NCBI RefSeq assembly: GCF_900188095.1
Contig: NZ_FZOT01000020.1
Location: 1-64,000 of the forward strand
Length of the DNA stretch: 64,000 nucleotides
Direction of reading: 5' to 3'
Source: Noviherbaspirillum humi
Lineage (GTDB): Bacteria; Pseudomonadota; Gammaproteobacteria; Burkholderiales; Burkholderiaceae_D
Position numbers and translations under genes: made by a program. A model generated the notes under the pieces. It had not been told where the DNA came from, did no database searches, and saw only the letters and a program-made list of their open reading frames with translations. The number at the start of each line of letters is the position of its first letter. The first letter of the stretch is position 1. Below are positions 37,245-45,890 of this stretch, one piece after another.

Positions 37245-37667
37245 ATGGAATGCAAAGTTCGCTGGACAGGGCTTTCGGGCATGTCCTTTATGGCCGAAAC
37301 CGGCTCTGGCCATATCGTCATGATGGACGGCGCCCCGGAAGGTGGTGGACAAAATCTCGCGCCGCGCCCCATGGAAGTCGTGTTGGCCGGCACCGGTGGC
37401 TGCACTGCTTACGATGTTGTGTTGATTCTTAGAAAAAGCGGCCAGGACATCCGAGGATGCGAGGTCACGCTGACATCGGAACGCGCTGAAAAGGATCCCA
37501 AGGTCTTTACCAAGATCAATTTTCACTTCGTTGTCACAGGACGCGGATTGAAAGCCAACCTGGTCGAACGAGCGATCAAGCTCTCCCACGAGAAGTACTG
37601 CTCTGCGTCCATCATGCTGGAAAAGACTGCCGAGATGACGCACTCTTTCGAAATCGTGGAAGATTAG
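37245..37667 (+). CDS. OsmC family protein (YhfA-like)
   Basis: 140-aa OsmC/Ohr-fold protein. MECKVRWTGLSGMSFMAETGSGH, RPMEVVLAGTGGCTAYDVVLIL with one of the two usual redox cysteines, and SHEKYCSASIMLEKTAEM with the second cysteine are visible. The second helix form (EKYCSAS) fits the YhfA group more than Ohr peroxidases, so organic peroxide or a general thiol-peroxidase role is uncertain. It is convergent with coq7. The ATG at 37245 is used. Confidence 0.9.
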   Translation: MECKVRWTGLSGMSFMAETGSGHIVMMDGAPEGGGQNLAPRPMEVVLAGTGGCTAYDVVLILRKSGQDIRGCEVTLTSERAEKDPKVFTKINFHFVVTGRGLKANLVERAIKLSHEKYCSASIMLEKTAEMTHSFEIVED

Positions 37668-37732
37668 CTTTCCACCTTCCTTAAGTAGAAAACCACACAT
37701 CGCGCCGGACATTACTTTCGTCCGGCGATCGA

Positions 37733-38368
37733 TTAAATGTAGTAGGCGGTCGTGGTCATTATCTTCGCAGTCAGCTGCATGCCCTTTCGAACGGGCCAGG
37801 GCAACGTGTTCGCCCCCATGCGCTTGGCGGCATTGCCATGCTCGATTTCATCCATGCGCATTTGTTCAACAATGGCACGGGATTTCGCATCGGCTGCTGG
37901 CAACCTGTCGAGATGAGACATCAGGTGCGCTTCTACCTGACGCTCTGTTTCCACGACAAAACCTAGGCTGTATGCGTCACCTGCACGAGCAGCGATAGTT
38001 CCAAGAAGAAATGAGCCAGCGTACCAAACCGGGTTGAGCAAGCTCGGCCGGGACCCCAGTTCCTCCAATCGCTCAGCCGTCCATGCAAGATGGTCCTCCT
38101 CTTCCCTTCCTGCCAGCTTGAACTGAACGCGAGTCGCTGGAGACTGAGCAAATTGTGCCTGCGAATCGTAAAGCGCTTGAGCGCACACTTCTCCAACGTG
38201 ATTCACGCGCATTAGGCCGGCACTGCGACGCTTTGCTTCATCGCTCAGCGGTGCCTCTGCAGTGCCGCGGCCAGGGGTGGGTCGGTGCGCAACCGCATTG
38301 CCCGAAATTACACGCAAAGCCTTATCGAAGGCCTCGATAAAGTGATCCGAATTTAACAAGCCCAACAT
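37733..38368 (-). CDS. coq7: Ubiquinone biosynthesis di-iron hydroxylase Coq7
   Basis: Hydroxylates 2-polyprenyl-3-methyl-6-methoxy-1,4-benzoquinone in ubiquinone synthesis. 211 aa ferritin-like. The di-iron ligands are in [38 protein letters not shown] and [11 protein letters not shown]. This is the Coq7 route rather than UbiF, as usual for betaproteobacteria. The C-terminus ([13 protein letters not shown]) is the membrane-facing end. Two 11-bp direct repeats lie in its 5' leader. Confidence 0.97.
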   Translation of the reverse strand: MLGLLNSDHFIEAFDKALRVISGNAVAHRPTPGRGTAEAPLSDEAKRRSAGLMRVNHVGEVCAQALYDSQAQFAQSPATRVQFKLAGREEEDHLAWTAERLEELGSRPSLLNPVWYAGSFLLGTIAARAGDAYSLGFVVETERQVEAHLMSHLDRLPAADAKSRAIVEQMRMDEIEHGNAAKRMGANTLPWPVRKGMQLTAKIMTTTAYYI

Positions 38369-38377
38369 GCTGATCCT

Positions 38378-38404
38378 TAAAAACTGATGTCAGTAAAAAC
38401 TGAT
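38378..38404. repeat. Two 11-bp direct repeats in the coq7 leader
   Basis: TAAAAACTGAT occurs at 38378-38388 and 38394-38404, one 16-base step apart, directly upstream of the coq7 ribosome binding site (AAGGA). Confidence 0.7.
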
Positions 38405-38667
38405 TTCGACGAATCGATCCCTCTTTGCCGCCAAGAAAATCTCGAGCTTAGAATTCAGCCAGTTTCACTATGTGTTGCACCCGTTGCAATATAACAACGA
38501 GACGAGGAAATACGTCCAAAAATGACAAATATTCTTTGCTCAAGCTTTCCAGATTTGCTCAAATCAACCCACCTTCTAAGAAAAGAGTAATTAGAACTTG
38601 GAAGCTTCGGCAAATGCACTTTTCGCCCGAACGTAAAAATCAAGCAATCATCTCTGGAGACGTAATA

Positions 38668-39783
38668 ATGAAAAAATCGCTTCTGGCGCTAGCTGTTCTT
38701 GGCGCAATTGCAGGCGTTGCACAAGCACAACAAAGCAATGTCACCATCTATGGCTCCATCGACGCCGGTGTCCGCCACAATAATAATGGCTTGAATGGCA
38801 CCTCGGCAGGAAGCAACCTGTGGAGCATGGCATCCGGCACCTCCAACTCGAATCGTCTTGGTTTCCGCGGCACGGAAGATCTGGGTGGCGGCATGAATGC
38901 CCATTTCAACCTGGAATCCGGCTTTAGCTCCAAGGCCGGTACTTTGGCACTCGCTAATACCCTGTTTGATCGTACTGCTTCAGTCGGCCTGGGCGGCCCA
39001 TGGGGCTCCCTCGACCTCGGCCTGCAGTACAGCTTGGCGTTCTGGACCATTTTTAACTACGATCCGTTCAGCTTCCGCTATCCGACCATCATTCCGACGG
39101 CGACTGCTGCTGCCGGCACCCAGGTCAATGCTGCCGTGACCAGCCCCTTCGGCGGCTCCCGCATGGTCAACGATGTCCAGTACACCGGACAATTCGGCCC
39201 TGTTAAAGTCGGCGCAGAATACGCCTTGGGCGAGGTCGCCGGGAACACCAGGGGAAATTCCGCACAGGCTGTTTCGGCAAGCTGGAGCAGCGCAGGCTTC
39301 ACCGTTGGCAGCGCATACACCCGCAGGAATCCTAATCTTGCCGCCGCTGGCGCCGCCGCGAATTTCCAAAACAACCGGCAGTGGACCATCGGTGCCGCCT
39401 ATGCCGCTGCTCCATTCCGGGTCGCTGTTGGTTACATTGATGAGCGTCAGGATGGCATTACCGGCGACAGCCGTGTGCGCAACGCCTGGGTCGGCGGTTC
39501 TTACAACTTCACGCCGGCACTGTCACTGACTGCTGCTTACTATGAAACCAAGCTCACTCCGTCGGCCACTGCCGAATCGAAGCGCCGCTTGTTCATCGTG
39601 GGCGGGGCCTACAGCCTTTCCAAACGGACCAATCTGTACGCCGACATCGATTACACCCGATTCAACGGCACCTTCAGGGATTCCATCTACGGCGCAACGC
39701 CGACTGGAGTGGCCTTCTCCCAGCCGGGTGGCGTGACCTCAAGCCAGACCGCCTTCACCGTAGGCGTGAATCACCTGTTCTGA
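38668..39783 (+). CDS. Gram-negative porin (OmpC-like trimeric type), first of a tandem pair
   Basis: 371-aa outer membrane beta-barrel protein. The signal peptide MKKSLLALAVLGAIAGVAQA is followed by QSNVTIYGSIDAGVRHNNNG, the first strand of the betaproteobacterial porin family. LGFRGTEDLGGGMNAHFNLESGF and the C-terminal SKRTNLYADIDYTRF ... TVGVNHLF with terminal Phe, needed for BAM assembly, are present. Start at 38668 has GGAG at 8 bases. General diffusion of small solutes is expected. It is transcribed with its own terminator, separate from the second porin. Confidence 0.93.
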   Translation: MKKSLLALAVLGAIAGVAQAQQSNVTIYGSIDAGVRHNNNGLNGTSAGSNLWSMASGTSNSNRLGFRGTEDLGGGMNAHFNLESGFSSKAGTLALANTLFDRTASVGLGGPWGSLDLGLQYSLAFWTIFNYDPFSFRYPTIIPTATAAAGTQVNAAVTSPFGGSRMVNDVQYTGQFGPVKVGAEYALGEVAGNTRGNSAQAVSASWSSAGFTVGSAYTRRNPNLAAAGAAANFQNNRQWTIGAAYAAAPFRVAVGYIDERQDGITGDSRVRNAWVGGSYNFTPALSLTAAYYETKLTPSATAESKRRLFIVGGAYSLSKRTNLYADIDYTRFNGTFRDSIYGATPTGVAFSQPGGVTSSQTAFTVGVNHLF

Positions 39784-39827
39784 TGGTTTGAGCAATCCGC
39801 ATGACGTAATTGCGTCAAGCTTATACC

Positions 39828-39849
39828 GGCCCGCGCAAGCGGGCCTTTT
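39828..39849 (+). terminator. Rho-independent terminator of the first porin
   Basis: GGCCCGC / GCGGGCC stem with GCAA loop, followed by TTTT. Confidence 0.85.
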
Positions 39850-40108
39850 GCATTGGGACATTATTTCCATAGGACCGCCGATACATTCCTTACCCAGCCC
39901 GCGATGCGAATTTGCAAACGCAAAGATGCATAAAAGTAATTATTTTGTTGTGCAACTGCCACAAAAACGGTAGCTAAAAGCCAAAAACGGCAAATTCTCT
40001 TTGTGAGGTGGGGAGATATTTGATGAAATACCGTCAGCTTCTTGATTAATTTATTAGGAAGTTCCTTGAAGCAAGCGACGCACGGTATCTGCGCCTTGCC
40101 AAAAGCAC

Positions 40109-40114
40109 TATAAA
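40109..40114 (+). promoter_or_regulatory. Candidate -10 box of the second porin
   Basis: TATAAA 29 bases before the start codon; no -35 is obvious. Confidence 0.35.
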
Positions 40115-40143
40115 TCTTAGCTGGATAACCTCTGAGGATCACA

Positions 40144-41226
40144 ATGAAAAAATCGCTTCTCGCCTTGGCAGTACTGGGCGCCTTCGCCGGTGCCGCAAAT
40201 GCTCAGACTAGCGTCTCCATCTACGGTATCGCCGACGTTGGCGTGAAATTCGACAACGGCGGCAGCACTGCTGGCCGTCAATGGTCCCTGGCATCTGGCC
40301 AGCAGAGCGGTAGCCGCATCGGCTTCCGTGGTACCGAAGACCTGGGCGGTGGCCTCTCCGCTGTCTTCACACTGGAAAACGGCTTCAACATCGACGACGG
40401 CACGCTGGGCAACGGTGGCCGCCTGTTCGGTCGTCAGGCTTGGGTTGGTCTGGACAGCAAGGCTCTGGGTTCGATCAAGTTCGGCCGTCAGTACAGCTCG
40501 GTCTACAACGCCCTGCTGGCAATCGACCCGTTCGGCATCAACATGTCCGGTGACGCGCAAGCTGCATACGGCTATGGCATCGGCAAACTTGACCCGATCG
40601 CGCGTTCGGACAACACCATCACCTACGCCACTCCGAATTTCGGCGGTTTCACCGCTCTGCTCGGCTACAAGCTTGGTGAACAGGCTGGTGCCTTTAACGC
40701 TGGCAGCAGCAAGTTTGTCGGTCTCGGCTATGCAGCTGGTCCCCTGAATGTTCAACTGGCTTATCAGGACACCAATGCGCTTGGCCTCGCCGTCACTGGC
40801 GGACTGGCAACCGTAACAAACGCCATTGGTCTCAGCGCAGCCGGTACCGGCGCAGTTGGTGCCAAAGTCAAGAACACCTTCGCTGGTGCTACCTATGACT
40901 TCGGCGTGGCTAAGGCTCACCTCGCCTTCGGCGACACCAAGCTGCAAGGCACTGCAGACAGCACCATCCGCAATTACATGCTCGGCGTTTCCGCCCCGAT
41001 CGGTGCTGACAGCGTGTTCGCATCCTGGAACCGTGTTGACCTGCGTGATGTCGCCAATGGCAAGGCTAACCAGTACGCTGTTGGTTACTCCCATCCGCTG
41101 TCCAAGCGTACCAACCTGTACGCTTCTGTCGGCTACACCCGTAACGACAGCGGTGTTCGCCTGAACGCTGCTACCAACGGCACCAGCGACCGCACCGCTC
41201 TGGTTGGTGTTCGTCACGCATTCTAA
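40144..41226 (+). CDS. Gram-negative porin, second of the pair
   Basis: 360-aa outer membrane porin of the same family. The signal peptide MKKSLLALAVLGAFAGAANA is nearly identical to that of the first porin, while the mature part (QTSVSIYGIADVGVKFDNGG) has diverged. RIGFRGTEDLGGGLSAVFTLENGF, RQAWVGLDSKALGSIKFGRQYS and the ending DRTALVGVRHAF with terminal Phe are typical. Codon choice looks biased to highly expressed genes (for example many GGT, GCT and CGT codons), consistent with a major porin. The ribosome binding site GAGGATCACA precedes the ATG. Confidence 0.94.
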   Translation: MKKSLLALAVLGAFAGAANAQTSVSIYGIADVGVKFDNGGSTAGRQWSLASGQQSGSRIGFRGTEDLGGGLSAVFTLENGFNIDDGTLGNGGRLFGRQAWVGLDSKALGSIKFGRQYSSVYNALLAIDPFGINMSGDAQAAYGYGIGKLDPIARSDNTITYATPNFGGFTALLGYKLGEQAGAFNAGSSKFVGLGYAAGPLNVQLAYQDTNALGLAVTGGLATVTNAIGLSAAGTGAVGAKVKNTFAGATYDFGVAKAHLAFGDTKLQGTADSTIRNYMLGVSAPIGADSVFASWNRVDLRDVANGKANQYAVGYSHPLSKRTNLYASVGYTRNDSGVRLNAATNGTSDRTALVGVRHAF

Positions 41227-41254
41227 GCAATTAACTAGTTAATCGCTTAAATGG

Positions 41255-41287
41255 AAAGAGGCATCTTCGGATGCCTCTTTTATTTTT
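41255..41287 (+). terminator. Rho-independent terminator of the second porin
   Basis: An 11-bp stem AAAGAGGCATC / GATGCCTCTTT with the stable TTCG loop, followed by TATTTTT. Confidence 0.93.
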
Positions 41288-41410
41288 GGGATTCTCAAAT
41301 TAGCGTGATCATCGATCGGAATGTGCATGACGCTTGGCTAATATAAGCACAGTCGGCCTTGCGGGAATTGAGTCCACTTTCTGATGTAAGTCCGTCAGAC
41401 TCACCCTGAA

Positions 41411-42229
41411 TTACGTTGCTGTGGACAAAACGCGTTTGGGGCGAAAGACAGCTTTGTCTTCGTAGAATGCAATGTCTTGTGGGTGCCACCATCCCGGCAA
41501 CCCCATGATTGGAAGTGGCGTGAACAACCGAGTGGTCAGCGTTTCGTTCAACTGACTGACCATAGTCTGGTCAATCCACGCATCCTTCTCGGCAGCGGTC
41601 CATGTATTGAACTGAGAGTCCGCCAGCAAAAGCCAAGCATGCGCCGTCATGCTTTTGTAGGGAGAGACCAACTTCTCCAAGAGGGCATGTCCGAATAGGC
41701 TCACATGGCATTTTTCCCAAAATTTTTCTCGGCATCGACAGAACAATTCCTCCCATCGGTGAAGGCGTAAAGCCTCAAGGCTCTCGGGTGACGTCGCGAC
41801 GAAGATTGCAGCGTTTTCGTCGAAGATTGTCGCCGCGTCCCTAAGCTTGCCGCGAACCGGCTTCATCGTCGGATCACCCGCCTGTGGTGGCGTTGTGATT
41901 TGGGCAGCTTGCAATTCGTTTAGACGGACTTTAATGCGTGGATAACGAAGCCAAATCAGCGCATTGAAGAAGTCATGAAGATTTTCCCGCGTCGGCACAT
42001 TGCCGGTGGCACTGATGTGGCTTTCATAGGCAGCACCCTCCGGCAAGTAAGATTGCGGAACAAAGCGGACCGGCAGACCTCGATGGTTCCGCAATTTCCG
42101 GGTCGCAGCAAGTTCATTGATCGCACTTATCCAGTCCGCCGTTTGCGACAACCTCATTCCTGGCTCGGCAAGTGGCAACAGTCCAGGATGATGCCAATCG
42201 ATCGGCGTCAACAAGTCAGCATTTGCCAT
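41411..42229 (-). CDS. DUF3025 domain-containing protein
   Basis: 272-aa cytoplasmic protein of unknown function. The family block PVRFVPQSYLPEGAAYESHISATGNVPTRENLHDFFNALIWLRYPRIKVRLNELQA and the C-terminal LFTPLPIMGLPGWWHPQD are characteristic of DUF3025. The start is the ATG at 42229; a TTG lies 9 bases upstream. It follows pyrC by 49 bases on the same strand and probably shares its transcript. No catalytic motif is evident. Confidence 0.85.
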   Translation of the reverse strand: MANADLLTPIDWHHPGLLPLAEPGMRLSQTADWISAINELAATRKLRNHRGLPVRFVPQSYLPEGAAYESHISATGNVPTRENLHDFFNALIWLRYPRIKVRLNELQAAQITTPPQAGDPTMKPVRGKLRDAATIFDENAAIFVATSPESLEALRLHRWEELFCRCREKFWEKCHVSLFGHALLEKLVSPYKSMTAHAWLLLADSQFNTWTAAEKDAWIDQTMVSQLNETLTTRLFTPLPIMGLPGWWHPQDIAFYEDKAVFRPKRVLSTAT

Positions 42230-42278
42230 GCTTTTCAAGCAGTGGTTTCTGTAATGAGCTTCGGTGGGCTGGTTAAGT

Positions 42279-43340
42279 TTACGCGATCATTTTCCAAGCC
42301 AGTGTGCCACCACCGTCAAGTGGCACGACCGTGGACTCGCCCATCGGCAGTTCTTCCGGCAAAGTCCAGCTTTCCCGCTTCAGCGTGATGGTGCCGGAGT
42401 TGATGGGCAGGCCATAGAAAGCCGGACCAAACTGGCTAGCGAAGCCTTCCAGCTTGTCGAGCGCACCGGCAGCGTCGAAGGCTTGGACATATAGTTCCAT
42501 CGCGTGCAGTGCCGTATAGCAGCCGGCGCATCCGCAGGCGTGCTCCTTCAAGCCTTTGGGATGAGGTGCCGAGTCGGTACCAAGGAAAAATTTGGGATCG
42601 CCGGAAGTGGCAGCCTGAACCAAGGCTTGGCGGTGGATTTCCCGCTTCAGAACGGGAAGGCAATAGTAATGCGGCCGTATGCCGCCCTTGAAGATCTGGT
42701 TGCGGTTGTAAAGCAGGTGATGGGCAGTAATAGTGGCGCCGAGCGGACCGGACGCGCCGAAAACATAGTCAACCGCGTTCTTTGTGGTGATGTGCTCGAA
42801 CACGACTTTAAGACCGGGCAAATCGCGACGCAGCGGCTCCAGCACTTTGTCGATGAAAACCGCTTCCCGGTCGAAAATGTCGATATCGCCATCAGTGACT
42901 TCGCCATGCACCAGCAGCGGCATGCCGACTTCCTGCATGGTTTCCAGTGTCCGCATGCACTTGGATAACGAGGTGACGCCGGCATCGGAATTGGTGGTTG
43001 CACCCGCCGGATACAACTTGATACCATGAATGAAGCCGCTGTCTTTGGCACGGCGAATTTCATCGGCCCGCGTGTTGTCCGTCAGATAGAGGGTCATCAA
43101 CGGCTCAAAATCGCTCCCGGCCGGCAGGGCGGCCAAAATGCGGCCACGGTACGCCGCAGCCATGGTGGTCGTGGTGACTGGGGGCTTGAGATTGGGCATG
43201 ATGATCGCGCGCCCGAACTGAGCGGCGGTATGCGGCAGAACGCTTGCCATGACGGCGCCGTCGCGCACATGAAGATGCCAGTCGTCGGGACGGATTAGGG
43301 TAATGCTGTTTGACTTGCTGTTTGACAAATTGGCAGACAT
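42279..43340 (-). CDS. pyrC: Dihydroorotase (type II)
   Basis: Cyclises carbamoyl-aspartate to dihydroorotate in pyrimidine synthesis. 353 aa. Metal ligands are in [20 protein letters not shown] and FEHITTKNA, with the catalytic Asp in [12 protein letters not shown]. The carboxylated Lys is expected in [17 protein letters not shown]. Start at 43340 ([22 protein letters not shown]). Upstream open codons overlap the glt terminator region and are not used. Confidence 0.97.
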   Translation of the reverse strand: MSANLSNSKSNSITLIRPDDWHLHVRDGAVMASVLPHTAAQFGRAIIMPNLKPPVTTTTMAAAYRGRILAALPAGSDFEPLMTLYLTDNTRADEIRRAKDSGFIHGIKLYPAGATTNSDAGVTSLSKCMRTLETMQEVGMPLLVHGEVTDGDIDIFDREAVFIDKVLEPLRRDLPGLKVVFEHITTKNAVDYVFGASGPLGATITAHHLLYNRNQIFKGGIRPHYYCLPVLKREIHRQALVQAATSGDPKFFLGTDSAPHPKGLKEHACGCAGCYTALHAMELYVQAFDAAGALDKLEGFASQFGPAFYGLPINSGTITLKRESWTLPEELPMGESTVVPLDGGGTLAWKMIA

Positions 43341-43421
43341 GGCGGGCTCGCTTGGGTGAAAACGGCCGACATTGTAACGTCTGCTCATTGGACCTAGCGG
43401 CTTACGCAAGAAAAAGGCGAC

Positions 43422-43452
43422 AAAAAACTGCCCGTTGCTGAACGGGCAGTTT
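43422..43452 (-). terminator. Rho-independent terminator of the glt operon
   Basis: Minus strand: 12-bp stem AAACTGCCCGTT / AACGGGCAGTTT, loop of 4, then TTTT. It lies 25 bases past the gltL stop. Confidence 0.93.
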
Positions 43453-43477
43453 CCCTGAACTCAAAGAATAGCGAAGG

Positions 43478-44203
43478 TCAGTGGATGATCTTCGCCAGGA
43501 AATCGCGTGCACGGTCGGACCGGGTCGTACCAAAGAACTCATCCTTGGTGCAATTTTCCACGATTATTCCCTTATCCATGAAGATGATGTGGTTTGCCAC
43601 GCGCCGGGCAAACCCCATTTCGTGCGTCACGACCATCATGGTCATTCCTTCCTGCGCCAAGCCGACCATGACATCAAGCACCTCATTGATCATTTCCGGG
43701 TCCAGCGCCGAAGTCGGCTCATCGAACAGCATGGCGATCGGATCCATGGAGAGCGCCCTGGCAATTGCGACACGTTGCTGCTGCCCGCCAGACAGCTGCC
43801 CGGGGAACTTGTCCTGCTGGGATAGCAGTCCGACCCGTTCCAGGTACTTCAACCCCTTGGCAGTGGCTTCCTCCTCGCTGCGGCCCAGCACCTTGATCTG
43901 ACCGAGCGTGAGATTCTGACGGATGGTCAGGTGAGGGAAGAGCTCGAAGTTCTGAAACACCATGCCGATGCGGGCCCGAAGCTTGGATAGATTGGTCTTG
44001 GGATCGCCAACCGAAATACCGTCAACTGTAATTTCCCCCTTCTGGAAGGGTTCGAGTCCGTTCACCGTTTTGATCAGCGTCGATTTCCCCGATCCGGAAG
44101 GACCGCAGACTACGACGACATCCCCCTTTTTGACGCTCGTCGAGCAGTCGGTCAACACTTGGAAGTTGCCGTACCATTTGCTTACGTTCTTGATATCAAT
44201 CAT
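43478..44203 (-). CDS. gltL: Glutamate/aspartate ABC transporter, ATP-binding protein
   Basis: 241-aa ATPase of a polar amino acid importer. Walker A GPSGSGKST, Q-loop region GMVFQNFELFPHLT, signature LSGGQQQRVAIARAL, Walker B AMLFDEPTSALD and the switch His in VVTHEMGFA are intact. Last gene of gltIJKL. GltL, ArtP, HisP and GlnQ are very similar, and the specificity comes from GltI; the glutamate call depends on that and on the adjacent glutamate dehydrogenase. Confidence 0.93.
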   Translation of the reverse strand: MIDIKNVSKWYGNFQVLTDCSTSVKKGDVVVVCGPSGSGKSTLIKTVNGLEPFQKGEITVDGISVGDPKTNLSKLRARIGMVFQNFELFPHLTIRQNLTLGQIKVLGRSEEEATAKGLKYLERVGLLSQQDKFPGQLSGGQQQRVAIARALSMDPIAMLFDEPTSALDPEMINEVLDVMVGLAQEGMTMMVVTHEMGFARRVANHIIFMDKGIIVENCTKDEFFGTTRSDRARDFLAKIIH

Positions 44204-44265
44204 GTTTTCTCCCAGCGGCCTTGCTATTTAGGTTATCTCTCTATCTAGGACTGCGGATTGCCCGC

Positions 44266-44958
44266 TTAGCGGATGATCGCAACCCGCTGCTGCAGCCGTT
44301 TCACCAGAAGCGACAGGCCGAAGCAAAGGATGAAGTAGACGAGCGCTACGAAAAGGTACATTTCCACCAGACGACCGTCGCGCTGGGCCACCTTCGAGGC
44401 AGCGCCGACAAAGTCGGTGATGGAGAGCACATACACGAGCGACACGTCCTGAAACAACACAATGGTCTGGGTCAGCAACACCGGAATCATGTTCCGGAAA
44501 GCCTGCGGCAGCACGATATTGCCCATGGTCTGCCAGTAGTTCATGCCCAGTGCATAGCCGGCCCACACCTGCCCTCTCGGAATCGACTGGATGCCGGCGC
44601 GCATGATCTCGCAATAGTAGGCCGCCTCGAACAGGATGAAGGTAATGAGCGAGGAGGTGAAGGCCCCCACCTTGATAGGTTCGTTTGCGCCGATGATCCA
44701 GGCTCCGATATACGGCACGAGGAAATAGAACCAAAAGATGACGAGCACCAGCGGAATCGAGCGGATCAGATTGACATAGGAGGTAGCAATGCCGGAGACA
44801 AGCCGGTTGCTCGACAATCGCATCATTGCGAGCATCGTCCCCAGGATAATGCCACCAACCATGGCCATGGCGGTTAGCTGCAGCGTAAATACCATCCCCG
44901 TTTGAAACAGGTAGACCCAGGACCGTTGAATGACGTCGAAATCGAAATTGCTGAACAT
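44266..44958 (-). CDS. gltK: Glutamate/aspartate ABC transporter, permease GltK
   Basis: 230-aa inner-membrane permease of the HisMQ type with about five helices. The cytoplasmic EAA loop that contacts the ATPase is AGIQSIPRGQVWAGYALGMNYWQTM. It begins 1 base after the gltJ stop; gltL follows after 62 bases. Confidence 0.92.
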   Translation of the reverse strand: MFSNFDFDVIQRSWVYLFQTGMVFTLQLTAMAMVGGIILGTMLAMMRLSSNRLVSGIATSYVNLIRSIPLVLVIFWFYFLVPYIGAWIIGANEPIKVGAFTSSLITFILFEAAYYCEIMRAGIQSIPRGQVWAGYALGMNYWQTMGNIVLPQAFRNMIPVLLTQTIVLFQDVSLVYVLSITDFVGAASKVAQRDGRLVEMYLFVALVYFILCFGLSLLVKRLQQRVAIIR

Positions 44959-44959
44959 G

Positions 44960-45709
44960 TCAGTGGCCTCCCGTTCCAGTGCCAGTGGTAATGAAGCCCG
45001 GTACGGCCACTCTCTTTTCGAGGACGCGCATCAAGTTCACGACGAGGATGTTGACCACGATGTAAATGATGGTTGCCGCCGTAAAGGCTTCAAAGACCTG
45101 GAAGGAAAACTCCTGCATCGATCGCGCACGCGCGGTCAGTTCCATCAATCCAATGGTCAAAGCAACAGCACTGTTTTTGATGATATTGAGAAATTCGCTC
45201 GTCAGGGGCGGGATGACGATTCGGAACGCCATCGGCAGCAGTACATAGCGGTAAGTCTGGCCTAGGGTCAAGCCGAGGGCCGTGCCGGCCATGCGCTGGC
45301 CGCGCGGTAACGAAAGAATGCCTGCCGAGACCTGCACCGCGACTCGGGAGGAGGTAAAGAAGCCAAGGCAGATGACGGCAGTGACGAAGGGCGCGTTCGG
45401 CAGCGACTTTAGCCAATCGCCGATGGAAGCAGGCAGTAGTTCCGGCATGACGAAATACCAGAGAAACATCTGCACCAGCAGCGGTATGTTGCGGAACAGT
45501 TCGACATAGGCATTGCCCAACCGTGCCAATCCCTTGTTGGGGAGGGTGCGCAGGGTGCCGATCAGCGCACCAAGGATGAGCGCCATGATCCAGGCGCTCA
45601 TCGCCGTGGCCAGAGTCCAGATAAGGCCTGACCATAGTGTGTCCATGTAAGTGCCGGCACCATCGGGGGATGGCTCCCAGAAAATACGCCAGTTCCAGTT
45701 GTAATTCAT
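44960..45709 (-). CDS. gltJ: Glutamate/aspartate ABC transporter, permease GltJ
   Basis: 249-aa inner-membrane permease paired with GltK. MNYNWNWRIFWEPSPDGAGTYMDTLWSGLIWTLA is typical of GltJ, which has a longer N-terminus than GltK. The EAA loop is SAGILSLPRGQRMAGTALGLTLGQTYRYVLLP. It follows gltI after a 181-base gap with a hairpin. Confidence 0.93.
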   Translation of the reverse strand: MNYNWNWRIFWEPSPDGAGTYMDTLWSGLIWTLATAMSAWIMALILGALIGTLRTLPNKGLARLGNAYVELFRNIPLLVQMFLWYFVMPELLPASIGDWLKSLPNAPFVTAVICLGFFTSSRVAVQVSAGILSLPRGQRMAGTALGLTLGQTYRYVLLPMAFRIVIPPLTSEFLNIIKNSAVALTIGLMELTARARSMQEFSFQVFEAFTAATIIYIVVNILVVNLMRVLEKRVAVPGFITTGTGTGGH

Positions 45710-45841
45710 TTTCTCGACCTTTTATTGAATCTGGGCTTGCGAACGCTGCTGCGATGCTCCGAGTATATTAAGAAAGCTAATACTTCGGCTGAAATGATTC
45801 CGATGTCTTCTTGCGGATGAGAATACTATCCGTCCACATAA

Positions 45842-45872
45842 GGAAAACGGGAGGCAAAGCCCCCCGTTTTCC
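45842..45872 (-). terminator. Attenuator-like hairpin between gltI and gltJ
   Basis: Stem GGAAAACGGG / CCCGTTTTCC with an 11-base loop; on the minus strand it lies 19 bases after the gltI stop and is followed by TTATG, a weak T tract. It could terminate part of the transcripts so that the binding protein is made in excess over the permeases. Confidence 0.6.
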
Positions 45873-45890
45873 TTTGCAGCCGGGAAGACC

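Larger units (their letters stand above)
39784..40143. other. 360-bp gap between the two porin genes
   Basis: Contains the first porin's terminator and an AT-rich stretch with the second porin's -10 candidate (TATAAA at 40109-40114), 30 bases before its start codon. No gene is seen. Confidence 0.6.
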
